From assembly GCA_964579735.1 (NCBI GenBank), contig CAZOHH010000038.1:1-23132 (forward strand): 23,132 nucleotides of DNA. The letters run 5' to 3'. Of the stretch, positions 14,152 to 23,132 are shown piece after piece; within the stretch, counting starts at the first letter, position 1; every line of letters starts with the position of its first letter. Source of the stretch: CAILLO01 sp964579735. Lineage in GTDB: Bacteria > Bacillota > Clostridia > Saccharofermentanales > UBA5734. The translations under genes and the position numbers were made by a program. A model generated the notes under the pieces. The model saw nothing but the letters and a program-made list of their open reading frames with translations. It was not told where the DNA came from and searched no databases.

Positions 14152-15253
14152 TACTTCACGTACTTCGCGACGTTGATCTCGTGCTGGGCGAACGACTCGG
14201 CGAATGCGGTCGTCCCGTCGCCCTTGGCCACGAAGTACAGGTACTTGGTCTGGTCCGGCCATAGGGTCGCGCGGATCGCGTCCGCTCCGGGGTTGCAGAT
14301 GGCGCCCGGCGGGAGTCCGGCGTACTGGTAGGTGTTGTAGGGGCTGTCGAACTTGATGTCCTCGTCCGTCGCGACGATGCGGCGGGGAAGATTCTGCTGC
14401 TCGCGCAGATAGTTGAGGACGGCGCAGGACTGGAGCAGACGGCTGGCAGGGTCCTTGTAGCGCAGGCGGTTCCAGAAGACGCTGGCGACCGTGCCCATCT
14501 CCGGTAGTACCGCGGTCTCGCTCTGGACGATGGAGGCGAGGGTGACGACCTGGTCCATGGTGAGACCCATGACCTCCGCCCGCGCATAGAACTCCGGCAG
14601 GAACTTGTCCTCGGTGTTGTCGAGGAAGGTCCGAATAATGGTTTTCTCATCGGCGTTCATGTCGAATTCATAGGTGTCGGGGAAGAGATACCCTTGCAGA
14701 TTCCATTCACGGACCGGATTCACCTCGATGCCCCGTACGAACTTGTAATCGATGAACTGGGAAGGATTCTGGACCATCGCATCCAACTTGGCTTCGTCGA
14801 AGTAGACGCCCGCGGTCTTGAGCTTGTCCTTGATCTGCTTGTAGGTCAGGCCTTCGGGGAAGGTGACGCGGACGGACTTCGGTTTCTGGGAGAGCATGTA
14901 CATGATTTCATCATAGGTCATGCTCTTCGTGACGAAGTGCGTTCCGGCCTGGTACTGCCCGTCGAACCCGTTCACCTTGGACAGCAGCGTGAACAGGAAG
15001 GGATTCTTGACGATCTTCTGGTCGGCCAGAAGCGCTGCGATCTCCTTCGTGTTGGATGCACGCGGAATGACGACCATTTCCGCTCCCGCGGTATCAGGAC
15101 CCACATTGGCTCCGCTCGTGGAGAACTCTTCGAACCGCGTGTTCTGGGAAACCACGTAGGAGTATCCCAGATAAAAGCCGCCGGCCGCGACGAAGAGCGC
15201 GACGACGAGGAAGAGCATCCAGAAGAGGGCTTTGAGGGCCTTGCGGGAAAACA

Positions 15254-15254
<1 letters not shown>
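14151..15254 (-). CDS. mltG: Endolytic murein transglycosylase MltG (YceG-like)
   Basis: A 367-residue membrane-anchored protein: a cytoplasmic start (MFSRKALKAL), one transmembrane helix (about 10-34), then an extracytoplasmic LysM-like subdomain (about 60-130) and the YceG catalytic domain. It cleaves nascent glycan strands and so sets where peptidoglycan chains end. The catalytic glutamate is Glu246 in LASIVQSETA, corresponding to E. coli Glu218; the nearby first Glu of the usual EKE is Gln here and is not the catalytic one. VASVFWNRLR and the late YAGLPPGAICNPG are also typical. The ATG at 15254 shares its A with the typA stop (TGATG), and no longer start has a ribosome binding site. Third gene of the der-typA-mltG-trhP run. 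Confidence 0.94.
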
Positions 15255-17104
<1,850 letters not shown>

Positions 17105-17108
17105 GTGG

Positions 17109-18437
17109 CTATTTCCTCTCCTTTTCGCGTTCCCTCAGGATGAAGCGGATCGGCGTTCCTTCGAAGCCGAAGCATTTGCGGAACTGGTTCTCCAGATATC
17201 GTTCGTACGAGAAGTGCATCAGTTCCTTGTCGTTGATGAAGAATACGAATTCCGGTGGTTTCACCGAAACCTGGGTCGCGTAGTAGATGCGGAGCCGCTT
17301 GCCCTTGTCGTTCGGCGGCGGGGACATGGCCATCGCCTCGGCGATCAGATCGTTCAGCATGCCGGTCGATAGACGCAGGCAAGCCTGCGCGTAGACGTGG
17401 TTGATGAGTTCGAACAGCTTGTTGACGCGCTGGCCGGTCTTCGCGGACAGGAAGAGGACCGGGGCGTACTGCAGGAAGACCAGACCTTCGCGGACCGACT
17501 TCTCGTAGCGCTCCAGCGTGCCCGTCTCCTTCTCCACGAGGTCCCACTTGTTCATGACCAGAACGCAGGCCTTGCCGCTGTTGTGGGCGTAGCCCGCGAC
17601 CTTCGTGTCCTGTTCCGTCACGCCTTCCTGCGCGTCGATCAGGACGACGCAGACGTCGGCCTTCTCGATGGCGGCCAGCGCGCGGATCATGCTGTACCGC
17701 TCGATGTCGTCGTCGATCCGGCTCTTCTTGCGAAGCCCCGCGGTGTCGACGAGGACGTATTTCCCGTACTGGTTCGAGAGCGGCGTATCGATGGCGTCGC
17801 GCGTCGTGCCGGGCACGTCGGAGACGATGGAGCGCTCCTCGCCCAGCATGCGGTTCACGAGCGAGGACTTGCCCGCGTTCGGCTTGCCGATCACGGCCAC
17901 GCGGATGACATCGTCCTCCTCTTCGCCGGACTTGTCCTCCGGGAAGTGCTCGTACACCGCGTCCAGAAGATCCCCGACGCCGAGGCCGTGCACCGAGGAC
18001 ACGGGGTAGATCTCTCCGAGACCCAGGTTGTAGAACTCGTAGGCGTCCGTCGGAATCGGTCCTGGGCGATCGGACTTGTTGACCACCAGGATGACGGGTT
18101 TGGCGGACTTGCGGAGCATGGCGGAGATGTCTTCGTCCGCGGCGGTGAGACCCGTCTGCATGTCGACCATGAAGAGGATCACGTCGGCCGTATCGATGGC
18201 GACCTCGGCCTGAGAACGCATCGAGCGCAGCATGGCGTCGTCCGTCCGGGGCTCGATGCCGCCGGTGTCGACCAGGGCGAACCTTCGTCCGCGCCATTCG
18301 GTCTCGGCGTACACGCGGTCGCGCGTCACGCCCGGCGTGTCGTCCACGATGGAGATGCGGCTTCCTACGAGGAAGTTGAACAGCGTCGACTTGCCCACGT
18401 TGGGCCTCCCGACGACCGCGACGATTGGTTTTCCCAT
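17109..18437 (-). CDS. der: Ribosome biogenesis GTPase Der (EngA)
   Basis: A 442-residue double GTPase. First G domain: GRPNVGKS (10-17), DTGG (57-60), NKSD (120-123). Second: GKPNAGKS (184-191), DTAG (231-234), NKWD further on. A KH-like RNA-binding domain ends the protein (VSVKPPEFVFFIND, FEGTPIRF). Der is essential for maturation of the 50S subunit. The ATG at 18437 shares its A with the TAA of the upstream DUF512 gene (TAATG), and AAGGAGG lies about 7 nt before it, within that gene. The DUF512-der pair is a recurrent clostridial arrangement, as far as I recall. Confidence 0.97.
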   Translation of the reverse strand: MGKPIVAVVGRPNVGKSTLFNFLVGSRISIVDDTPGVTRDRVYAETEWRGRRFALVDTGGIEPRTDDAMLRSMRSQAEVAIDTADVILFMVDMQTGLTAADEDISAMLRKSAKPVILVVNKSDRPGPIPTDAYEFYNLGLGEIYPVSSVHGLGVGDLLDAVYEHFPEDKSGEEEDDVIRVAVIGKPNAGKSSLVNRMLGEERSIVSDVPGTTRDAIDTPLSNQYGKYVLVDTAGLRKKSRIDDDIERYSMIRALAAIEKADVCVVLIDAQEGVTEQDTKVAGYAHNSGKACVLVMNKWDLVEKETGTLERYEKSVREGLVFLQYAPVLFLSAKTGQRVNKLFELINHVYAQACLRLSTGMLNDLIAEAMAMSPPPNDKGKRLRIYYATQVSVKPPEFVFFINDKELMHFSYERYLENQFRKCFGFEGTPIRFILREREKERK

Positions 18438-19840
18438 TATACGGCCTCCTTGCCGGTCCAGGCGTCCAGCGCCGAAAGCAACCCCTCGCCGGTCGGAAGG
18501 ACCACGAGGGTCCTCCGCCCGAGGGCTTCCTCGATCTCTGGGAGCGTCATTCCGTCCAGGAAGACTTCTTCGTCGGCTTTCAGCATGCAGCTGGGGATGA
18601 AGAGTCCGATGTCCTCCCTGTTTTCCTTTTCGACCGACAGCGGCTGCCGGAGAGCTGCGACCAGATCCTGCCCGGTCACGAGTCCGGCTACGGTGACGGA
18701 CTCCCCGAAGAAGCGGTTGGGAACGCCGTGCACCTGAAGATCCACGTCGTAGAAAGGCGCGACTCGAGCCGCCGCTTCCTTGAGGAACGGAGCGGCGTCC
18801 ACTCCCGTAGCCACATGGACGACGCGGCGAGTATCCGTTGAATCGAGGGACTTCGCCGCGAACGACGCGGTCCCGGCGAGGCGGTCCCGCCTTTCGCCAA
18901 GCCCTTGCTCCAGTTCCTTGCGGAACAGGGCGACGAGTCCCACGCCGTTTTCGAGTTGCGGAAAGTCCTCGTAGTATTCCACGTCGGGAATCGGCAGACC
19001 GGCCCGGAGGTAGAGTTCGTCCGCCGCGTGGACCGTTGCCGAGCCTCGTCGGACGGAGAAATCCCGACGCCAGACGTCGATGCGGGAGAGAATCTCGCGA
19101 GCGGATTCCCGGTCATATGGCTGCAGCGGCTCGAGGCCCTTCATCTCGCGGTAGCGCGTCAGGCCGACCGGCACGGCGGAGATGCTGCCGAGCGCGCCGC
19201 CGAGGGTCTCGAGGTCTCGCATCGTGCGGTCGAAGGCGTCTCCGTCGTTCCATCCGCGGCACAGGACGATCTGTGCGTTCACGCGGATTCCCGATGCGAC
19301 GATGCGGCGGAGCTGGTCCATGACCTGTCCGGCGAAACGGTTGTTCATCATGCGGATGCGCAGTTCCGGGTCGGTCGTGTGGACGGAGACGTTCACCGGG
19401 GACAGTCTCAGATCGATCAGGCGCTGCAGTCCCCGGTCATCGAGGTTGGTGAGCGTCACGTAGTTGCCGGAAAGGAAGGACATCCGGAGGTCGTCGTCGC
19501 GGAAATACAACGTCGGCCGCATGCCATCGGGCAGCTGACGGATGAAGCAGAAGACGCAGTCGTTGCGGCAGCTGCCGCAATCGTCCATCAGAGCGTCCTC
19601 GAATTCGAGTCCCAAGTCCTCGTCCGGGTCCTTCTCGATCTCTACTTCGAGCTCCGCCCCATCGGCCTGGCGCACGAGAATCGTCAGGGAGTCCTCTGCC
19701 GTCCGCATGCGGTAGTCGAAGCGGTCGACCACCGGTTTCCCATCGATCGACAGCAGTACGTCGCCCGGCTGGATGCCGGACTCTTCGGCGATGCTGCCGC
19801 GCGCGACCTGGGAGACGGTACGGTGAAGCTCAGACGACAA
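18437..19840 (-). CDS. DUF512 family protein, PDZ plus radical-SAM-like cysteine motif
   Basis: A 467-residue protein starting at TTG (19840), chosen over the longer open frame because GAGGAG lies 5-6 nt upstream and it begins just before a PDZ-like domain (residues about 8-70, with SIAEESGIQPGDVLLSIDGKPV). A cysteine cluster follows, Cys88-x2-Cys91-x3-Cys95-x2-Cys98; the last three form the CxxxCxxC pattern of radical SAM iron-sulfur proteins. The DUF512 region (PTLYFRDDDLRMSFLSGNYVTLTN and later) occupies the rest. The family is annotated as a putative iron-sulfur oxidoreductase; its reaction is not known to me. It is translationally coupled to der (TAATG), which suggests a link to ribosome maturation or rRNA modification, as inference. 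Confidence 0.88.
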   Translation of the reverse strand: MSSELHRTVSQVARGSIAEESGIQPGDVLLSIDGKPVVDRFDYRMRTAEDSLTILVRQADGAELEVEIEKDPDEDLGLEFEDALMDDCGSCRNDCVFCFIRQLPDGMRPTLYFRDDDLRMSFLSGNYVTLTNLDDRGLQRLIDLRLSPVNVSVHTTDPELRIRMMNNRFAGQVMDQLRRIVASGIRVNAQIVLCRGWNDGDAFDRTMRDLETLGGALGSISAVPVGLTRYREMKGLEPLQPYDRESAREILSRIDVWRRDFSVRRGSATVHAADELYLRAGLPIPDVEYYEDFPQLENGVGLVALFRKELEQGLGERRDRLAGTASFAAKSLDSTDTRRVVHVATGVDAAPFLKEAAARVAPFYDVDLQVHGVPNRFFGESVTVAGLVTGQDLVAALRQPLSVEKENREDIGLFIPSCMLKADEEVFLDGMTLPEIEEALGRRTLVVLPTGEGLLSALDAWTGKEAV

Positions 19841-19868
19841 TCGGTCTCCTCTTTCCTTCAAACGAAAA

Positions 19869-19899
19869 GCAGCGCGTCTTCGAATTGAAAACCCGCTGC
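19869..19899 (-). terminator. Possible terminator or attenuator between rpmF and the DUF512 gene
   Basis: On the minus strand GCAGCG (19899-19894) and CGCTGC (19874-19869) can pair around a 19-nt loop, followed at once by TTTTCGTTT. The stem is only 6 bp with a long loop, so efficiency is doubtful. It may partly separate the DUF177-rpmF transcript from the DUF512-der run. Confidence 0.35.
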
Positions 19900-19946
19900 C
19901 TTTCGTCGATCCTGCGGTCGGGGTCCTTGGGGCCGGGTTCCTCCGG

Positions 19947-20141
19947 CTACTTGGACTTCTTTTCCTCCGCCATCTTGACGATTTCCTTGCCGTCGTAGAA
20001 GCCACAGGTCTTGCAGACCTTATGAGGCATCTTCAGGGTATGGCACTTCGGGCAGTCCACCAGGCCGGGAATGCTGAGCTTCCACTGCGACCTGCGGAGA
20101 CCGGTTCTGGCCTTGGACCATTTACGTTTCGGATTCGCCAT
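19947..20141 (-). CDS. rpmF: 50S ribosomal protein L32
   Basis: A 64-residue basic protein beginning MANPKRKWSKART, the usual bL32 start apart from minor changes. A zinc ribbon has four cysteines: Cys30, Cys33, Cys43, Cys46 (CPKC and CKTCG). bL32 is a structural protein of the large subunit near the peptidyl-transferase exit side. The ATG at 20141 follows GGAGGG by about 8 nt; the longer open frame upstream lies in the wrong frame relative to the preceding gene. It follows the DUF177 gene by 43 bases, a near-universal pairing. Having the four-Cys version indicates a zinc-dependent form. Confidence 0.96.
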   Translation of the reverse strand: MANPKRKWSKARTGLRRSQWKLSIPGLVDCPKCHTLKMPHKVCKTCGFYDGKEIVKMAEEKKSK

Positions 20142-20184
20142 CTCTTCATCCCTCCATCGTGGACCGCAGCACCCTGTCCGGGCG

Positions 20185-20706
20185 CTACAGCAATTCCCTG
20201 AGCCGGTCGAACGGCGCCTTGTCCGAGTCGTCGCGGCCGTCGTGACCGCAGTCCTTCTCGTTCCGATCGACACCGCAGACGGGGCAGATCCCCTTGCAAC
20301 CATCCCTGCACAGCACTCGAGCGGGCAGGGCCAGCAACAGTACGTCCTTGAGCGCCTCCGAGAGATCGATCGACCAACCGTCGAAGCGATATCCCGTCTC
20401 CTCGTCCTCGAGTCCTCTTCCGACATCCGCATGGTAGCGGCCTCGGAAGGTCTCTGCGACCGGCACGGATAGTGTTCCGTGCACCGGACGGAGGCACCGT
20501 CCGCAATCGCCTTCGTATCCGGTCGACGCGGTCCCCGTGAGGACCAGCAGACCGTCTCCCGTGTTCGCGACCTTTCCCGAGAAGAGGACCGTCTCCTGGA
20601 AGCGGTATCCCGGGAAGGACAAACCTATCGATTCCGGCGTTCCAGAGGACTCGACCGGCAGGTCCGCACCCGTGTTCCGTGCGATGGGCTTGATATCGAC
20701 GAGCAT
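20185..20706 (-). CDS. DUF177 (YceD-like) protein
   Basis: A 173-residue protein of the DUF177/YceD family, which regularly sits before rpmF. It has the usual cysteine pair in DCGRCLRPV (mid protein) and a C-terminal cysteine group LCRDGCKGICPVCGVDRNEKDC, suggesting metal binding. Family members in E. coli and plants are linked to 23S rRNA accumulation; the mechanism is unclear. The ATG at 20706 is supported by GGAGGTG 4 nt upstream. A consensus sigma-A promoter precedes it and overlaps the ackA stop codon, so this pair has its own start site within a larger minus-strand run. Confidence 0.9.
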   Translation of the reverse strand: MLVDIKPIARNTGADLPVESSGTPESIGLSFPGYRFQETVLFSGKVANTGDGLLVLTGTASTGYEGDCGRCLRPVHGTLSVPVAETFRGRYHADVGRGLEDEETGYRFDGWSIDLSEALKDVLLLALPARVLCRDGCKGICPVCGVDRNEKDCGHDGRDDSDKAPFDRLRELL

Positions 20707-20732
20707 CGCACACCTCCACAGACGCGAATCGT

Positions 20733-20761
20733 ATTATATTCAGAACGGCCCCTCATGTCAA
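20733..20761 (-). promoter_or_regulatory. Consensus sigma-A promoter for DUF177-rpmF
   Basis: On the minus strand TTGACA (20761-20756), a 17-nt spacer and TATAAT (20738-20733): both hexamers match consensus perfectly. Transcription should start near 20726, about 20 bases before the DUF177 start codon. The -35 hexamer overlaps the TGA stop of ackA (20760-20758). Confidence 0.88.
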
Positions 20762-21963
20762 TGACGGAGGGCGGCGACAAGCCTTTCCGTCTCGGAGGCG
20801 ATGGCGAGTTCCTCGTTGGTTGGAATCGTGAAGACGTGCACCGTGGCGCCCTCGGCGGAGATGTCCATTTCACGTCCTCGGACGGCGTTCTTCGCGTCAT
20901 CGATGCGGATGCCCATGAACTCGAGTCCTTCGCATGTGCCGACACGGATCTCCGGGGTGTTCTCGCCGATGCCGGCCGTGAAGACGACCGCATCCAGTCC
21001 GCCCATCGCCGCGGCATAGGCGCCGATGTACTTCCGGACCTGGTACTTGAACATGTCGAGCGCGAGGCGTGCCCGCTCGTTGCCTTGATCCTGCGCGACA
21101 TGCAAGTCGCGGAAATCGGAGCTGATGCCGGAGATTCCGATGACGCCGGACTGCTTGTTCATGAGGTCGTCGATTCCCTTCGAGTCGAGGCCTTCTCGGT
21201 CCATCAGCATGGTCACGAGCGCCGGGTCGATGTCGCCGCAGCGGGTGCCCATGCAGAGTCCGGCGAGCGGCGTCATTCCCATGGAGGTATCGATCGATCG
21301 GCCACGGTCGATCGCGGCGACCGAGGAGCCGTTGCCGAGGTGGCAGGTGACGATGCGCAGGTCCTCGAACGGTCGGCCCATCATCGCGGCGGCGCGTCGG
21401 CCCACGTAGGCGTGGGACGTTCCATGGAAGCCGTAGCGCCGGATGCCGTGCTTCTCGTAGAGTTCATACGGCAGCGCGTACATGTAGGCCCGGCCCGGCA
21501 TGGTCTGGTGGAAGGCGGTGTCGAAGACGGCGACCTGAGGGACGCCGGGGATGGCTTACTCGCAGGCTTCGATGCCGGTCATGTTCGGGGGGTTGTGGAG
21601 CGGGGCCATTCGGAAGCAGGCGCGGATGGCCTGCTTGACCTCGGCGGTGATGATGGCGGAACTCGAGAACTTCTCGCCGCCATGCACCACGCGGTGCCCG
21701 ACCGCGTCGATCTCGCTCATGCCGGAGATGACGCCGTGGTCCTTGCTCGTGAGGACCGCGAGGACCTCGCGGATCGCGGTGCGGTGATCGGGCATCCGGA
21801 CCGGAATCTTCACGGCTTCCGCCCCGCGCTTCTCATGCTTGATCAGCGAACCTTCGATGCCGATGCGCTCTGCCCCGCCCTTGGCGAGGACCTCCGAGGT
21901 TTGGACGTCCAGGAACTGGTACTTGATGGAGGAGCTGCCTGCATTGATGACGAGAACCTTCAT
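20758..21963 (-). pseudogene. ackA: Acetate kinase interrupted by an in-frame TAA at codon 136
   Basis: Acetate kinase makes ATP and acetate from acetyl phosphate. The reading frame is collinear with the family for 401 codons, except that codon 136 is TAA (21558-21556), in the segment GIEACE-stop-AIPGVPQVAVFDTAFHQT. Counting the stop as one residue, Asp148 and His180 fall exactly on the catalytic numbers of the Methanosarcina enzyme, as do Asn7 and Arg91, so there is no net insertion or deletion. The upstream part carries MKVLVINAGSSS and HRVVHGGEKF; the downstream part carries HGTSH, CHLGNGSS and GIGENTPEIR. Neither part can be active alone. TAA ends other genes here, so general recoding is unlikely. 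An assembly or sequencing error, or a recent nonsense mutation, are the main explanations. The ATG at 21963 lies 15 bases after pta. Confidence 0.9.
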
Positions 21964-21978
21964 TCGCTTCTCCTCCGC

Positions 21979-22974
21979 CTATTCCATGTCCTGGGCCTGG
22001 ACCGCCGTGATGGCGACCACCCCGACGATGTCGTCGGCCGAGCAGCCGCGGGAAAGGTCGTTCACCGGGCGGGCGATCCCCTGGGTAACGGGGCCGTAGG
22101 CTTCGGCTTTCGCGAGGCGCTGGACGAGCTTGTATGCGATGTTGCCGGCATTCAGGTCCGGGAAGACGAGTACGTTGGCGGTGCCGGCCACGGGGCTGCC
22201 CGGTGCTTTCGACTTGCCTACGGAAGGTACGAGCGCGGCGTCGGCCTGCAGTTCCCCGTCGAGCCGGAGCGCAGGGGCCTTGGCCTTCGCGAGGCGGGTC
22301 GCCTCGACGACCTTGTCGACGAGTGGGTTCTTGGCGCTGCCGTAGGTCGAGTACGAAAGCATCGCGACCGACGGTTCGACGCCCGTGAGCTGCTGGAAGG
22401 ATTTCGCGGAGGAGAGGGCGATTTCGGAAAGCTGCTCGGCGTCGGGGTTCTCCACGAGGCCGCAGTCCGAGAAGAGGAGCGTGCCCTTCACGCCGAAATC
22501 GCTCTCCGGGACGACCATGACGAAGAAGGAGGAGACGAGCTTCGTGCCGGGTGCGGTCTTCAGGATCTGGAGAGCGGGGCGAAGCGTATCCGCCGTGCTG
22601 TGGACCGCTCCGGACACCATGCCGTCCGCCTGGCCTTTCTTGACCATCATGACGCCGAAGAACACGGGGTCCTTGAGCGTCTCGTCGGCTTTCTCGGGCG
22701 TCATGCCCTTGTCCTTGCGCATTTCGAGATACGTGTCGGAGAACTCCCGGAAAGAGGGAGACGTCAAGGGATCGACGATCCGAGCCTTCGCAAGGTCGAG
22801 TCCAGTTCCGGCGGCCGCGATGGCGGACGGATTTCCGACGAGGACGATGTCGGCGATGCCGCGGGTCATGATCTCGGCAGCGGCTTCCAGCACGCGTCGA
22901 TCCGTGGTCTCCGGGAGGACGATCCTCTTCCTGTCGGTGGAGGCTTTGGCGATGATCGTGTCGATGAATCCCAT
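21979..22974 (-). CDS. pta: Phosphate acetyltransferase
   Basis: A 331-residue short-form phosphotransacetylase, interconverting acetyl-CoA and acetyl phosphate. Typical segments are present: KRIVLPETTDRRVLEAA near the start, GMVSGAVHSTADTLRPALQI, NPDAEQLSEIALSSAKSF, MLSYSTYGSA, and DGELQADAALVP followed by VFPDLNAGNIAYKLVQRL. The ATG at 22974 is chosen since AAGGAAGGAA lies 6 nt upstream and the conserved protein starts there. pta-ackA in this order with a 15-base gap is a standard fermentative operon. It has a plausible sigma-A promoter 118-146 bases upstream. Confidence 0.96.
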   Translation of the reverse strand: MGFIDTIIAKASTDRKRIVLPETTDRRVLEAAAEIMTRGIADIVLVGNPSAIAAAGTGLDLAKARIVDPLTSPSFREFSDTYLEMRKDKGMTPEKADETLKDPVFFGVMMVKKGQADGMVSGAVHSTADTLRPALQILKTAPGTKLVSSFFVMVVPESDFGVKGTLLFSDCGLVENPDAEQLSEIALSSAKSFQQLTGVEPSVAMLSYSTYGSAKNPLVDKVVEATRLAKAKAPALRLDGELQADAALVPSVGKSKAPGSPVAGTANVLVFPDLNAGNIAYKLVQRLAKAEAYGPVTQGIARPVNDLSRGCSADDIVGVVAITAVQAQDME

Positions 22975-23091
22975 GTTGGTTCCTTCCTTTTCCGTTCTCG
23001 AAGCAGCCCGTGCAACGCTCGATGAACGCAATCCTTCGGAAGGTCCAGAATAACCGGCCCCCCGCGACGTTGCGAGATTTGAAACTCATTT

Positions 23092-23120
23092 AGTATATCG
23101 GACGGAGGAGGAATCTACAA
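23092..23120 (-). promoter_or_regulatory. Probable sigma-A promoter of pta-ackA
   Basis: On the minus strand TTGTAG (23120-23115), a 17-nt spacer and TATACT (23097-23092). Start would be near 23085, giving a leader of about 110 nt. The leader is GC-rich, but I see no recognisable riboswitch or terminator in it. Confidence 0.6.
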
Positions 23121-23132
23121 GGCAGAACGGGT

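Noticed and set aside
14400..14550. MltG has Gln where the usual E-K-E motif has its first Glu (SIVQSETA)
   Set aside because: The catalytic residue of E. coli MltG is the second Glu (218), which is retained here as Glu246, so the enzyme is expected to be active.

Overview
The window is a high-GC (about 60% or more by eye) bacterial chromosome segment that looks like ordinary Bacillota. Pointers to that phylum are strong purine-rich ribosome binding sites, several TTG starts, consensus sigma-A promoters with 17-nt spacers, a Gram-positive type LexA box upstream of a Y-family polymerase gene, and a gene order (DUF512 protein followed by der; DUF177 followed by rpmF; mltG followed by a U32 protein) familiar from Clostridia and Bacilli. 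The genus cannot be read from the sequence. A run of exactly 100 N (4012-4111) marks a scaffold join, so this is a draft or metagenome assembly and adjacency across the gap is unproven.

Left part (1-4011), carbohydrate metabolism: a Gfo/Idh/MocA oxidoreductase (+) converges on a GH4 alpha-galactosidase melA (-), which is divergent from an AraC-family regulator (+) that runs into the gap. Between the two convergent genes lie a strong bidirectional-terminator-like hairpin and the 3' half of a tRNA gene with no 5' half: a recombination scar or an assembly junction.

Centre-left (4112-9691): two large hairpins of unknown nature directly after the gap, then a LexA-controlled promoter driving dinB and an overlapping 77-codon gene. 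Convergent to these are glgP (glycogen/maltodextrin phosphorylase) and a WYL-domain regulator, both on the minus strand.

Centre (9740-12944): a type IV prepilin peptidase without the N-terminal methylase region, a CPBP (CAAX-like) membrane protease, a TSUP-family permease (-) and a small Dabb-domain protein (+). The last two are divergent around a promoter carrying an inverted repeat.

Right part (12934-23132), all minus strand, housekeeping: pta-ackA (acetyl-CoA to acetate, substrate-level ATP), DUF177-rpmF (ribosomal protein L32), then a tightly coupled run DUF512-der-typA-mltG-U32 (trhP-like), in which three of four junctions are one-base stop/start overlaps. These genes serve ribosome assembly, tRNA modification and cell-wall synthesis. 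ackA carries an in-frame TAA at codon 136; otherwise it aligns codon for codon with the family.

I found no previously undescribed multi-gene system. The items most worth checking are the ackA stop codon, the half tRNA, the hairpin pair beside the gap, and the small gene cotranscribed with dinB.
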